Counted from the first letter of the stretch, positions 16,575 through 24,242 are shown. The stretch is DNA of 43,687 nt from an uncultured Pseudomonadota bacterium (GCA_937912125.1 CALDOK010000067.1:1-43687), one strand, 5' to 3'. Notes: generated from the sequence alone by a model not told the origin. A program made the numbers and translations.

Positions 16575-16598
16575 TTAGACACAACGTGTGACCCGTTC
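16575..16598 (-). promoter_or_regulatory. Weak ECF-sigma-like promoter for the 64-aa gene
   Basis: On the minus strand GAAC (16598-16595) and TCTAA (16579-16575) are separated by 15 bp, similar to the GAAC-N15/16-TCTA pattern of extracytoplasmic-function sigma factors. The predicted start would be about 55 nt before the ATG. The match is short and could be chance. Confidence 0.25.
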
Positions 16599-16728
16599 GG
16601 TTTCTTTCAAGTGCTGATCAGTGACCGGGATCACTCTCGTCTCGCTCACGGCCTCCAGGCGCCCGCCAGGTGGTGCGTTCGAGAGGGCATAGGCACGAAC
16701 TGGGGGGTCGAGTGACGAACTGGTCGTC

Positions 16729-16785
16729 GATCTTTCGACGATCGTCGACGGATCTCGACACCCGGATCCCGTCCAGGACGGGATC
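16729..16785. promoter_or_regulatory. Cluster of five GATC sites before comM
   Basis: GATC begins at 16729, 16740, 16751, 16765 and 16782. The first three are exactly 11 bp apart, about one helical turn, and so face the same side of the DNA. The second is the centre of the activator palindrome. Two further GATCs lie at 16616 and 16629. GATC is common in this GC-rich sequence, but five in 57 bp is well above its surroundings. Confidence 0.6.
16735..16748. promoter_or_regulatory. Upstream activating palindrome (copy 2)
   Basis: TCGACGATCGTCGA, identical to the palindrome at 3902-3915. An overlapping inverted repeat TCGTCGA-TCTT-TCGACGA (16724-16741) adds a third half-site on the left, as in copy 1. 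It ends 44 bp before the sigma-54 promoter. This repeated arrangement points to one shared enhancer-binding protein, possibly sensitive to methylation of the central GATC. Confidence 0.78.
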
Positions 16786-16792
16786 GCCGTGC

Positions 16793-16807
16793 TGGCACGT
16801 CCATTGC
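16793..16807 (+). promoter_or_regulatory. Sigma-54 promoter of the comM-recA operon
   Basis: TGGCACGTCCATTGC fits TGGCAC-N5-TTGC exactly, with GG (16794-16795) and GC (16806-16807) 10 bp apart. The predicted transcript starts near 16819, about 21 nt before the comM ATG, leaving room for the GAGGAGG ribosome site. Element sequence, spacing and activator palindrome match those before the lipoprotein gene at 4008. Confidence 0.88.
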
Positions 16808-16839
16808 GATGCCCTCCCGCGACTGGCGAGGAGGTGTCC

Positions 16840-18444
16840 ATGTCCGTGATGACGACCAGTGGCGCAGTGTGCGGTGTCGAGGGGATTCCGGTCCGCGTCG
16901 AGGTGGACATCCTGCGGCGCCTCCCCGCCGTCCAGATCGTGGGGCTGGCAGCCAGCTCGGTGCGGGAGTCCGCCGAGCGGGTGCGCAGCGCCGTCGTGGC
17001 CCAGGGGCTGGACTGGCCCCGCAAGCGGGTGGTGATCAACCTGGCCCCGGCCGACCTGCGCAAGGAGGGCACCGCCTTCGACCTGCCCATCGCCGTGGGG
17101 GTGCTCGCTGCCGCCGGGGATCTGCCGTCGGGAGCCCTGGACGGCAGGGTGTTCGCGGGCGAGCTGTCCCTAAGCGGTGCCCTGCGGCCGGTGCGAGGGG
17201 CCCTGGCCCTGGCGCTCATGGCCCGCGAAGACGGCTGCCGGCAGCTGATCCTGCCCCAAGCCTGCGCATCGGAGGCGGCCATCGTGCGGGGCCTGGACGT
17301 GCGCGGGGCCGCCTCCCTTGGTGAGGTGCTCGCCCACCTGGGGGGTGGCGCCCAGCTGCCCGCGCCGCCGGCTACGCTCCCCGAGTCCGCTGTGGCGGAT
17401 CGCGACCTCCGCGAGGTGCGGGGCCAGCTCTTCGCGCGCCGCGCCATGGAGATCGCCGCGGCCGGCGGCCACAACCTGCTGATGGTCGGGCCTCCGGGCT
17501 GCGGGAAGACCATGCTCGCCGCCCGGGTGCCCACGATCCTCCCTCGCATGAGCTTCGAGGAGGCCATCGAGGTCACGCGGATCCACAGCGTCGCTGGGCT
17601 GCGTCCGGCCGGCGCAGGCTTGATGAGGGCGCGGCCGTTTCGGGCTCCCCACCACAGCATCACCACGGCGGGCATGCTCGGCTCGGCCCGGCTGCATCCT
17701 GGCGAGGCCAGCCTGGCCCACCACGGCGTGCTGTTCCTGGACGAGCTGCCCGAGTTCCAGCGATCGGTGCTCGAGCTGCTGCGGGGACCCCTCGAGGACC
17801 GCAAGGTCACCCTGGCGCGGGCCATGGGTACGGCGCAGTTCCCAGCGGCCTTCTCCCTGGTGGCGGCGGCCAACCCCTGCCCGTGTGGCTACCTCGGCCA
17901 CCCCCGGCGCAGCTGCGGCTGCTCCGAGGGTCAGGTTCACCGCTACCTGGGGCGCCTCAGCGGCCCCCTGCTGGACCGCATCGACCTGCACGTCGAGCTG
18001 GCGCCGGTCTCGGCCGACGAGCTGGTGGACGCCGCCCCTGGTGAGAGCTCCGCGGCCGTGCGCGAGCGGGTGGTGTCGGCTCGGTCTCGGCAGACCGCGC
18101 GCTTCGAGGGCAGCCTGCTGCGCTGCAACGCCGATCTGAGCGGCGAGCAGGTGCGGGAGCAGGCCCGCGCGCGGCCCCAGGCCATGGGGCTGCTGCGCGA
18201 CTTCATCGACGCTCACGCCCTGTCCGGGCGGGCCCACGCCCGGCTGCTGAAGGTGGCCCGCACCATCGCGGACCTCGAGGGCGCCGAGCGGGTGGAGCGC
18301 CACCACCTGGCCGAGGCGCTGCAGTACCGGGCCTCCTTGCCCAGCGATCAGCACCAGCGTCCCGCGCCCAGCGCCTTGCCTCCACCCTTGGACAAGCCGG
18401 ATGACGACGACTCGGCGTGCTCGCCCACGGGGAGACGGCCGTGA
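16840..18444 (+). CDS. comM: ComM/YifB-family magnesium-chelatase-like AAA+ ATPase
   Basis: A 534-aa AAA+ protein. In Vibrio and others ComM is a hexameric helicase that drives branch migration when incoming DNA recombines during natural transformation. The N-terminal Lon-S16-like domain (about 1-170) has VEVDILRRLPAVQIVGL and NLAPADLRKEG. The ATPase core follows with Walker A GPPGCGKTM (about residue 216), FRAPHHSITTAGMLG, Walker B GVLFLDELPEF, and the Cys-rich ANPCPCGYLGHPRRSCGCS motif. The C-terminal Mg-chelatase domain ends about residue 500. The ATG at 16840 follows GAGGAGG. The gene heads an operon with a DUF3006-like gene (GTGA overlap) and recA, behind a sigma-54 promoter. Confidence 0.93.
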   Translation: MSVMTTSGAVCGVEGIPVRVEVDILRRLPAVQIVGLAASSVRESAERVRSAVVAQGLDWPRKRVVINLAPADLRKEGTAFDLPIAVGVLAAAGDLPSGALDGRVFAGELSLSGALRPVRGALALALMAREDGCRQLILPQACASEAAIVRGLDVRGAASLGEVLAHLGGGAQLPAPPATLPESAVADRDLREVRGQLFARRAMEIAAAGGHNLLMVGPPGCGKTMLAARVPTILPRMSFEEAIEVTRIHSVAGLRPAGAGLMRARPFRAPHHSITTAGMLGSARLHPGEASLAHHGVLFLDELPEFQRSVLELLRGPLEDRKVTLARAMGTAQFPAAFSLVAAANPCPCGYLGHPRRSCGCSEGQVHRYLGRLSGPLLDRIDLHVELAPVSADELVDAAPGESSAAVRERVVSARSRQTARFEGSLLRCNADLSGEQVREQARARPQAMGLLRDFIDAHALSGRAHARLLKVARTIADLEGAERVERHHLAEALQYRASLPSDQHQRPAPSALPPPLDKPDDDDSACSPTGRRP

Positions 18445-18854
18445 CCGGCCTGGTGTTGGCGGCGCTGCTGGGAGTCTCCATGCTCCCGGGGGTGGTGGAC
18501 CGGGTGGAGGGCGACTGGGCCGTGGTGGAGTGGCCCGACCGCTCCGTGCGCGACCTGCCCATGGCGCTGTTCGAGCAGCCCCCCCGTGAGGGCCAGGCGG
18601 TGCGCCTGTGGCTGCTGGCCCACCCCCGAGGTCCCTGGCAGCGCGTGGACGACGATCTGCGCCTGGGCCTGGGCGCTCCCCCCTTCGACTTCTCGATCCC
18701 TGCCCCGCAAGGGGCTCGCACCGACCGGCGCTACCTGGTCCTCCTCACCGTGGTGCCCCCGCCCGAACACGGGGTGGCGGCGGACCGCGCACAGGAGGGG
18801 CGGGTGGTGGCCGGCGGCCTCGAAACTCCCCAAACCCAAACCATGAGGAAGTGA
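18441..18854 (+). CDS. DUF3006-like protein between comM and recA
   Basis: A 137-aa protein whose GTG start overlaps the comM stop (GTGA) behind GGGGAG, so it is translationally coupled. The N-terminus ([16 protein letters not shown]) is hydrophobic and may be a signal or anchor. Residues 18-60 ([27 protein letters not shown]) resemble the DUF3006 pattern 'vDRiEg..Avle..g..i.lP...lP', a small beta barrel. The C-terminal half is unrecognised. Some DUF3006-type proteins sit beside ComEC-like MBL proteins in other bacteria, which would suit a competence context, but this link is only suggestive. recA starts 2 bp after its stop. Confidence 0.65.
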   Translation: MTGLVLAALLGVSMLPGVVDRVEGDWAVVEWPDRSVRDLPMALFEQPPREGQAVRLWLLAHPRGPWQRVDDDLRLGLGAPPFDFSIPAPQGARTDRRYLVLLTVVPPPEHGVAADRAQEGRVVAGGLETPQTQTMRK

Positions 18855-18856
18855 CC

Positions 18857-19891
18857 ATGAACACGAACATCGACCCGACCCAGCGCCAGGAGGCCCTGGC
18901 CGCCGCCTTCAAGACCATCGAGCGCAGCTACGGCAAGGGCGCCATCATGCGGATGGACGACAAGTCTCGCCTCGAGGTCGAGACGGTCTCCTCCGGCTCC
19001 TTGGGTGTGGACCTGGCCCTGGGCGTCGGCGGCTACCCCCGCGGGCGCCTGGTGGAGGTCTACGGCCCTGAGGCCAGCGGCAAGACCACCCTGGCGCTGC
19101 ACGCCATCGCCTCGGTGCAGGCCGCCGGCGGCACGGCGGCCTTCGTGGACGCCGAGCACGCCCTGGACCCGGTCTACGCGGCCAGGCTGGGCGTGAAGAT
19201 GGACGAGCTGCTGGTGTCGCAGCCCGACAGCGGTGAGCAGGCCCTGGAGATCGCCGAGGTGCTGGTGCGCTCCGGCGCGGTGGAGCTGGTGGTGGTGGAC
19301 TCGGTGGCGGCCCTGGTGCCCCAGGCCGAGCTCGAGGGCACCATGACCGACGTGCAGGTGGGTCTGCAGGCCCGGCTGATGTCCAAGGCCATGCGCAAGC
19401 TGGCCACCTGCGTCTCCCGCTCCAACGCCATCCTGCTGTTCATCAACCAGGTCCGACACAAGATCGGCGTCACCTTCGGCAGCAACGAGACCACCTCGGG
19501 CGGCAAGGCCCTGCGCTACTTCGCCTCGGTGCGCATCGACATCCGGCGTATCTCCGGCATCAAGAAGGGCACCGAGGCCGTCGGCAACCGCACCCGCGTC
19601 CGCGTGGTCAAGAACAAGCTGGCCCCGCCCTTCCGGCAGGTGGAGCTGGACCTGATCTACGGCGAGGGCCTGTCGCGCCCCCACGAGTTGGTGGATCTGG
19701 GCCTGCAGCACGAGGTGCTGTCCAAGGCGGGCGCCTGGTACTCCTGGGGCGAGGACAGCATGGGCCAGGGGCGCGACGCCGTGGTGGCCATGCTCAACGA
19801 GCAGCCCGAGCTGGCCGATCGTCTGCAGCTGGCCATCCTGGCCAAGGCCAGGCCGCAGCCCCAGCCCGCGGTCGAGGTGGCGGCGGCCTGA
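18857..19891 (+). CDS. recA: RecA recombinase
   Basis: A 344-aa RecA, the strand-exchange protein of homologous recombination and coprotease for LexA. Key blocks are [12 protein letters not shown], Walker [20 protein letters not shown], Walker [14 protein letters not shown] and loop 2 [24 protein letters not shown], followed by KNKLAPPF and [10 protein letters not shown]. Loop 2 reads SNETTSGG where the common form is NPETTTGG. The gene follows the DUF3006-like gene by 2 bp with GAGGAAG as ribosome site and so shares the sigma-54 promoter of comM. No separate promoter or SOS box was recognised upstream. Myxobacteria often carry two recA genes, so this may be the specialised copy. A strong terminator follows. 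Confidence 0.96.
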   Translation: MNTNIDPTQRQEALAAAFKTIERSYGKGAIMRMDDKSRLEVETVSSGSLGVDLALGVGGYPRGRLVEVYGPEASGKTTLALHAIASVQAAGGTAAFVDAEHALDPVYAARLGVKMDELLVSQPDSGEQALEIAEVLVRSGAVELVVVDSVAALVPQAELEGTMTDVQVGLQARLMSKAMRKLATCVSRSNAILLFINQVRHKIGVTFGSNETTSGGKALRYFASVRIDIRRISGIKKGTEAVGNRTRVRVVKNKLAPPFRQVELDLIYGEGLSRPHELVDLGLQHEVLSKAGAWYSWGEDSMGQGRDAVVAMLNEQPELADRLQLAILAKARPQPQPAVEVAAA

Positions 19892-19911
19892 TCCTCGGGC
19901 ACATCTCCAGC

Positions 19912-19943
19912 GGCGGTGGGGGAGGGGTGCCTCCCTCACCGCC
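19912..19943 (+). terminator. Terminator of the comM-recA operon
   Basis: A 14-bp stem (GGCGGTGGGGGAGG with CCTCCCTCACCGCC, one G-U pair) closes on a 4-nt loop, 20 bp after the recA stop. There is no long T run after it. The hairpin overlaps the GTG at 19927, which is one reason to place the next gene's start further on. Confidence 0.75.
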
Positions 19944-19950
19944 AGCTTGC

Positions 19951-19956
19951 TACGCT
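19951..19956 (+). promoter_or_regulatory. Possible -10 element after the recA terminator
   Basis: TACGCT in GCTACGCT lies just beyond the terminator hairpin and 27 bp before the GTG at 19984. It fits the recurring TAnnnT pattern; no clear -35 was found. Confidence 0.3.
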
Positions 19957-19983
19957 GTCGCTCCCTCTGTCCTGGGTGTCAGC

Positions 19984-20817
19984 GTGGACGTCATCATCGA
20001 TCCCAAGTGGAGCTTCTCGCAGGCCTTCATGGTGGCCGTGCAGGCCTACCCTGGCGATAACATCGGGATGAAGGGCTACCGCAACGTGGTGCTCAAGGCC
20101 TGGGCCAGCACGGTGGGGCGGGAGCGGGCGGTCAGGGAGCTCGCCGGGTACCGGGCGCTGTTTCCCTCCAAGACCGCCGCCGCTGCGGCCATGGGCCTCA
20201 GCGCCCTGACCTTCCGCCGGCTCGAGGCGCACTTCGCCAAGGTGCGGCGGCTGGACAAGCCTGGCCTCACCCTGGGCTTCGACGCGCGCCTGCACCGCTT
20301 CGATCCCACGGCCTTCGACGCGTTCATCGCCCAGGTGCTGGGCCCCGACACCGACGTGACCATCGTGGAGCGATCCTCCATCGGGGACGAGGGGCCGGGG
20401 TTTCTGCGCATCCACGGCTCTCGGACCGAGGATCTGGTGCACGTGGCGGTGGCCTTCTACGATCGCAGCTGGCGGAACGTCGAGGCTCAGGACGATCCGA
20501 CCGCGCTGGTCCAGACGATGGCCGCGGGGTTCGCCACCCTGCTGGGTCGCCTGGAGATCCAGCGCGGCCGCTTGGCGAGCCTCGAGGAGAGCCTGGGCAT
20601 CCTTCGCGATCCGGACGTCGTCGAGATGCTCGAGGATCAGGGCACCGCCTTTGTCCTGGCCAAGGACAAGGAGAGCCTGAAGACGCAGCTGCAGCGGGTG
20701 AGCGCGGGCGTGGCCCGGGAGGTCAAGCGCCGCACCGTGGGTCAGCTGGGCGAGCTGGTGCAGGGAGAGATCGCGCAGGTAGTGTCGGCCGAGCTGATGC
20801 TCGGCGACGAAGACTGA
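19984..20817 (+). CDS. Unknown protein with HTH-like N-terminal half
   Basis: A 277-aa soluble protein that I do not recognise. Residues about 55-80 (FPSKTAAAAAMGLSALTFRRLEAHF) look like a helix-turn-helix segment of the kind used to pick a DNA site. The C-terminal third (from about 170) is helical and probably coiled-coil (RGRLASLEESLGIL..., KDKESLKTQLQRV). It could be a DNA-binding regulator, but no ligand or effector domain is recognisable. The GTG at 19984 is preferred because the upstream GTG at 19927 lies inside the recA terminator. No stable partner gene adjoins it. Confidence 0.65.
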   Translation: MDVIIDPKWSFSQAFMVAVQAYPGDNIGMKGYRNVVLKAWASTVGRERAVRELAGYRALFPSKTAAAAAMGLSALTFRRLEAHFAKVRRLDKPGLTLGFDARLHRFDPTAFDAFIAQVLGPDTDVTIVERSSIGDEGPGFLRIHGSRTEDLVHVAVAFYDRSWRNVEAQDDPTALVQTMAAGFATLLGRLEIQRGRLASLEESLGILRDPDVVEMLEDQGTAFVLAKDKESLKTQLQRVSAGVAREVKRRTVGQLGELVQGEIAQVVSAELMLGDED

Positions 20818-21002
20818 GTCGCCAGGTCTGCGCCGGGCCCAGCGGCGTCCCGGTCGGGGTGGTCGCGCTCGCTGGGCTCGGTGTCGGCGCTCATGGCGTC
20901 TGGCTCCTCTGGGACCTCGCCCCTGGGGCGTCCGCCCGCGTCGCTGGCTGGGGTCAGAACGGCGCTTGCGGGCCTTGTCCTTCCACTGTGCCCGACACGG
21001 TG

Positions 21003-21008
21003 TACCAT
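21003..21008 (+). promoter_or_regulatory. Possible -10 element (TACCAT)
   Basis: TACCAT lies 34 bp before the ATG at 21043. A TTGTCC at 20975-20980 could act as -35, but the 22-bp spacer is too long for a standard sigma-70 promoter. The rest of the 225-bp gap 20818-21042 shows nothing clear. Confidence 0.3.
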
Positions 21009-21042
21009 AGGGGTGTCCCTGCGTTCCCTCAGTGAGGTCCCC

Positions 21043-22029
21043 ATGCCCATGCCTCTCTCAGCTCTAGTCCTGCCCCTGCTGCTCTCGAACGCCAGCCAGG
21101 CTGGTGAGACCTGCACCATCCAGGCCACCCAGTGGCTCCAGGACGGACCCCTGCGGGCAGCGGCCGAGGGCCCGGTGCTGGCCCAGGCTCAGGCGAGCCC
21201 AGAGCTGCTGGCAGTGCAGGTGGAGCTGGGGGCTGATCCCCTCTCGGCCCGGGTGAGGATCGAGGACAGCGTGGCCCGGGTGGAGGCGTTCATGGCCCCC
21301 GAGGATCTCCGGCTGCGGGCTGTCCGCCCCCTGTCCTTCGCCGACGACACCATCTTCACGGGCAAGGCCGACCTGCGGGTGCGCGAGGTGAGCGCCACCG
21401 GGGTCAAGGTGGCCCCCATGGCCTTGCCCCCCTGGATCGAGGTGGCCAGCGCCATGGGAGCCACGGTGGCCTGCGGCGACCTGGACATGGTGGAGAGCTG
21501 GCCCGGGGATCTGCGGCCCCTCGCGGTGGGTTCCTCCGAACGGGGCGAGCGCATGTACCTGAAGCCCGGCCTGCACGTGGAGCTGTCCCGCATCCCGGGC
21601 AGCTCTGCGCCGGTGACCCTGCACCCGCAGGACTGGATGCCTGTGGAGGCGGTCTCGAAGGATGCCTCGGCGGTGCGCATCATCGCCCGCTTCGACGGGG
21701 GCATCGTGGTTGGCTGGGTGGAGACGGACGCGGTGGCCGACAGCCGCGAGCCGGAGGAGGTGGCGGAGCCCAGCGAGGAACCACCCGCGGTGACCGCGCC
21801 GTCGCACACGGGCGAGGTGAAGGTCTGCAAGAAGGAGGCCCCCCTGTGGGTCACGGCGGAGGGTCAGGACTACATCCTGGGTACGCTGTCGGCCGGGACG
21901 GGGGTCATCCTTGGGGAGAAGCTCGACGACCGCGTCCAGGTGCAGGGGGTGCCCAGCGCTACGGCCTGGCATCGCATCGAGGACGTGCAGTGGTGGCTCG
22001 ACGCCGGGGTCGCCCGAGCCTGCAAGTAG
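21043..22029 (+). CDS. Secreted protein of unknown function
   Basis: A 328-aa protein with a signal peptide (MPMPLSALVLPLLLSNASQA, likely cleaved before GETC). The mature part is rich in beta structure. The middle (PGLHVELSRIPGSS...GGIVVGWVETDAV) and the C-terminal 75 residues (LWVTAEGQDYILGTLSAGTGVILGE...VQWWLDAGVARACK) resemble SH3-like modules, split by an acidic Pro/Glu linker (EPEEVAEPSEEPPAV). The ATG at 21043 follows GAGG six bases away, and the frame upstream lacks coding character. SH3-like exported proteins often bind peptidoglycan, but I would not assign that here. Confidence 0.7.
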   Translation: MPMPLSALVLPLLLSNASQAGETCTIQATQWLQDGPLRAAAEGPVLAQAQASPELLAVQVELGADPLSARVRIEDSVARVEAFMAPEDLRLRAVRPLSFADDTIFTGKADLRVREVSATGVKVAPMALPPWIEVASAMGATVACGDLDMVESWPGDLRPLAVGSSERGERMYLKPGLHVELSRIPGSSAPVTLHPQDWMPVEAVSKDASAVRIIARFDGGIVVGWVETDAVADSREPEEVAEPSEEPPAVTAPSHTGEVKVCKKEAPLWVTAEGQDYILGTLSAGTGVILGEKLDDRVQVQGVPSATAWHRIEDVQWWLDAGVARACK

Positions 22030-22043
22030 TCCCTGGGGGGCGA

Positions 22044-22061
22044 GCCGGGGTCAGCTCCGGC
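22044..22061 (+). terminator. Weak terminator-like hairpin
   Basis: A 7-bp stem (GCCGGGG with CTCCGGC, one G-U pair) and a 4-nt loop lie 15 bp after the stop at 22029. No T run follows, so the call is tentative. Confidence 0.35.
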
Positions 22062-22091
22062 CCGCGCGTCGCGGACGTCGCCAGGACGCGG

Positions 22092-22097
22092 TATGGT
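22092..22097 (+). promoter_or_regulatory. Possible -10 element of the protein-kinase gene
   Basis: TATGGT lies 19 bp before the GTG start at 22117. It overlaps an in-frame ATG at 22093, which makes that ATG an unlikely start. No -35 element stands out. Confidence 0.3.
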
Positions 22098-22116
22098 CCA
22101 CGGCGGAGGTTCCTGC

Positions 22117-23628
22117 GTGATCGGGCAGCAGATCGGCCACTACCGCCTCGAGGACAAGCTGGGCCGCGGCGGCTTCGGCACCGTCTATCGCGCCGTCCAC
22201 GCCCAGCTGCCTTCCCTGCGGGTGGCGGTCAAGCTGGTGCACCCCAACCTGGCCGCCGACACGGGGTTCCAGCGCCTGCTGCAGAAAGAGGTCGAGGTCC
22301 TGCATGGGCTGCAGCACCCCGGCATCGTGGCCTTCCGGGATCTGCTCGTGGAGCCCCAGGGCACCGCTATCGTGCTCGAGCTGCTCGAGGGCCAGGATCT
22401 GCGCCATGCCTTGATGCAGGGGCCCTTCACGCCCAGCGAGGCCGCGCGGGTGTTGTACGAGATGCTCGAGGCCTTGGCCTACGCCCACCGGCGTGGGGTG
22501 GTGCACCGGGACATCAAGCCCGAGAACCTCTACCTGTGCGCCGACGGCCGGCTCAAGCTGATGGACTTCGGCATCGCCAAGGTGGCCCACAGCACCCTGG
22601 CCAGCCAGAGCGGCATGGTCTCGGGGACCCTCGACTACATGGCGCCGGAGCGCTTCCGCCACGAGTCGCCCCCCGCCTCGGATCTCTACTCCCTGGGGCT
22701 GGTGGCTTGGGAGCTGCTCACCGGTCGCCTGGCCTGTCCCGACGGTGACATCCCCGCCAAGATCGGCTGGCACATGGGCGTCGGTGCCCCGGACGTGCGC
22801 GAGGTGCTGCCCGACTGCCCTGCCTGGCTGGCGCGCTTCGTCGGGCGGCTGGCGGCGGTGCGGATCGAGCAGCGCCCGCTGGACGCCGACGCGGCGCTGA
22901 CCCTGCTCGACGAGCTCTGGCCGCCGCCGGGAGCACGGGCCTCCTGCTCTGTCGCTCCTCGTCGGCCCTCCGGCAGCGCGGAGCCCGTGTCCGGGCCCCT
23001 GCGGCGCGGTCCCTCCAGTCCCACTCTGGCCCCGGGCTTGGGCGGCACCGAGGGCGATTTCCCCCTGGTACAGAAGTCCACCCCCACCTGGACCCCCGGC
23101 CACGCCGCCCAGGCCCCCGTGCCCACCAGGCCGCCCACTGGCATCTCCGACTACCGCGAGCCCCGCGGGCCCAGCCCTGCCCCCGCGGCCGAGCCCTCCT
23201 TTATCGGCCAGATCCTGCCCCGTGGTCCCGGGCTGCTGCTGGCGGTGGTGGCGCTGCTGTCCATGGTGGGGTCCAGCCTGCTGGCCTTGGCCGTGGCCAG
23301 CTCTGCCGAGAACGCCGAACAGGTGGGGACGGGCTTGGGCCTGGTCTCCATCATGGCCACACCCAGCGCCTCGTTGTTCTTCTTCCTGGCGGCGCTGGTG
23401 GACGGGCGGGCCCTGGCGCGGGCGTTCTACTTCGGGCTGTCGGCCTTGTCCCTGTTGGCCACAGGGGTGTTGATGCCCGTGGCCATGATGGCCGACGGCA
23501 ACGACGTGGCCAGCGCCATCACCGGCGGCGTGTGCTGCGGCGGCGTGCCCATGCTGCTGCCTGCGGTGCTGTGCGTCTTCTTCCTGGTCCGAGGGCTGGG
23601 CGCCCTGAAGAGCGCACGCCGCGCCTGA
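22117..23628 (+). CDS. Membrane-anchored eukaryotic-type Ser/Thr protein kinase
   Basis: A 503-aa protein. The N-terminal kinase domain (about 1-260) is complete: glycine loop GRGGFGTVY, VAVKLV (ATP Lys), HRDIKPENL catalytic loop, DFGIAK metal Asp, and APER in the substrate region. A Pro-rich linker of about 100 residues follows, and the C-terminal part has four hydrophobic segments from about 370 to 495, anchoring the cytoplasmic kinase. No extracellular sensor domain is visible. The GTG start at 22117 has GGAGG at good spacing. Such kinases are abundant in myxobacteria. It is convergent with the Spy/CpxP-like gene across a shared hairpin. Confidence 0.93.
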   Translation: MIGQQIGHYRLEDKLGRGGFGTVYRAVHAQLPSLRVAVKLVHPNLAADTGFQRLLQKEVEVLHGLQHPGIVAFRDLLVEPQGTAIVLELLEGQDLRHALMQGPFTPSEAARVLYEMLEALAYAHRRGVVHRDIKPENLYLCADGRLKLMDFGIAKVAHSTLASQSGMVSGTLDYMAPERFRHESPPASDLYSLGLVAWELLTGRLACPDGDIPAKIGWHMGVGAPDVREVLPDCPAWLARFVGRLAAVRIEQRPLDADAALTLLDELWPPPGARASCSVAPRRPSGSAEPVSGPLRRGPSSPTLAPGLGGTEGDFPLVQKSTPTWTPGHAAQAPVPTRPPTGISDYREPRGPSPAPAAEPSFIGQILPRGPGLLLAVVALLSMVGSSLLALAVASSAENAEQVGTGLGLVSIMATPSASLFFFLAALVDGRALARAFYFGLSALSLLATGVLMPVAMMADGNDVASAITGGVCCGGVPMLLPAVLCVFFLVRGLGALKSARRA

Positions 23629-23640
23629 GTCGGCGCGGCG
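23617..23640. terminator. Bidirectional hairpin between kinase and Spy-like genes
   Basis: A perfect 9-bp stem (CGCCGCGCC with GGCGCGGCG) and a 6-nt loop that contains the kinase stop codon. It lies between two convergent genes and could end transcription from both sides. No T run is present. Confidence 0.5.
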
Positions 23641-23665
23641 CGAGGTGTGCGTCGGCTCGAGGAGC

Positions 23666-24193
23666 CTACTCCGCGGTGGGCGGCTCCTGCACGGCCTGGC
23701 GCAGCTGGCCCATGCGTCCGCGGCTGCGCTCGGCCCGGTCCATGAGCACCGCCTGCTGCTCGCCGTCCAGGCTGTCGAAGAAGGTGATGCCGGCGTCGGC
23801 CAGGGCGTGGGTCATCTCGAGCTGGCGCTCCTGCCGCTCGTCGATGAGGGCGTGGATGGCCTTGGCGTCCACCGGGTCGCTCTCGAGGGCCTCCATGACG
23901 GCCTCGCGGAGCCCGTCGCGGTCGTCGCGGTGGGCCTCAGCCTGCTCCCGCAGCTCGGCACGGAGCTCCTTGGCCAGCTCCTGCTGGTCCTCGCTCAGGT
24001 CCAGGTCGTTGATGAGGGCGGCGATCTGACCCATGCCGCCGCCTCGGGTGCGCTGGGCCTGGGCCTGGGCCTGGCCCTGGCCGTAGCCGGCCCCGCGGCC
24101 CTGCTGGGCGATGGCCTGGCTGCCGATGACGGTGACCGCGCCCAGGGTGGCGAAGCCGAGGCCGAAGACGATGGTGCGGAGGTTGGTGGACAT
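23666..24193 (-). CDS. Spy/CpxP-like periplasmic protein
   Basis: A 175-aa exported protein: the signal peptide is followed by a Gln/Gly/Ala-rich low-complexity stretch (about 32-52). The helical rest carries two LTxxQ-like motifs, LDLSEDQQELAKELRAELRE and LDGEQQAVLMDRAE. Spy and CpxP family proteins are small helical periplasmic chaperones or stress-sensor inhibitors in the envelope-stress and metal responses. AGGAG precedes the ATG at 24193; the longer frame up to 24238 is not supported. An inverted repeat GGATGT-N5-ACATCC lies 33 bp upstream. No CpxA/R-like or metal sensor genes adjoin it, so its regulation is unknown. Confidence 0.8.
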   Translation of the reverse strand: MSTNLRTIVFGLGFATLGAVTVIGSQAIAQQGRGAGYGQGQAQAQAQRTRGGGMGQIAALINDLDLSEDQQELAKELRAELREQAEAHRDDRDGLREAVMEALESDPVDAKAIHALIDERQERQLEMTHALADAGITFFDSLDGEQQAVLMDRAERSRGRMGQLRQAVQEPPTAE

Positions 24194-24225
24194 GGTGACT
24201 CCTGTGGCTGGGTTGGATGGTGACG

Positions 24226-24242
24226 GGATGTCATCCACATCC
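24226..24242. promoter_or_regulatory. Inverted repeat before the Spy-like gene (possible operator)
   Basis: GGATGT and ACATCC are separated by 5 bp, a symmetric 17-bp site 33 bp before the Spy-like ATG, in the divergent region shared with the MBL-fold gene. The length and symmetry suit a dimeric regulator, but nothing identifies it. Confidence 0.3.

Larger units (their letters stand above)
16514..16839. promoter_or_regulatory. Divergent control region between the 64-aa gene and comM
   Basis: A 326-bp gene-free region of locally lower GC. Toward comM it holds a sigma-54 promoter, an activator palindrome and a GATC cluster (annotated separately). Around 16615-16635 there is an inverted repeat AGTGA-CCGGGA-TCACT flanked by two GATC sites 13 bp apart, a possible operator. 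Near-repeats of CACGAACTGG / GACGAACTGG lie at about 16694-16723. Toward the 64-aa gene there is a weak candidate ECF-type promoter. A reading frame starting further upstream of comM (16789) covers the -24/-12 elements and is not coding. Confidence 0.7.

Noticed and set aside
16789..16839. Extended N-terminus of ComM from an upstream ATG
   Set aside because: That ATG lies before the sigma-54 -24/-12 elements, so it is not in the transcript, and family members start near MSVMTTS.
20742..20894. A 50-codon minus-strand frame (MSADTEPSERDH...) with a fair ribosome site
   Set aside because: It overlaps the end of the 19984 gene and its C-terminal half is just the complement of that gene; no independent support.
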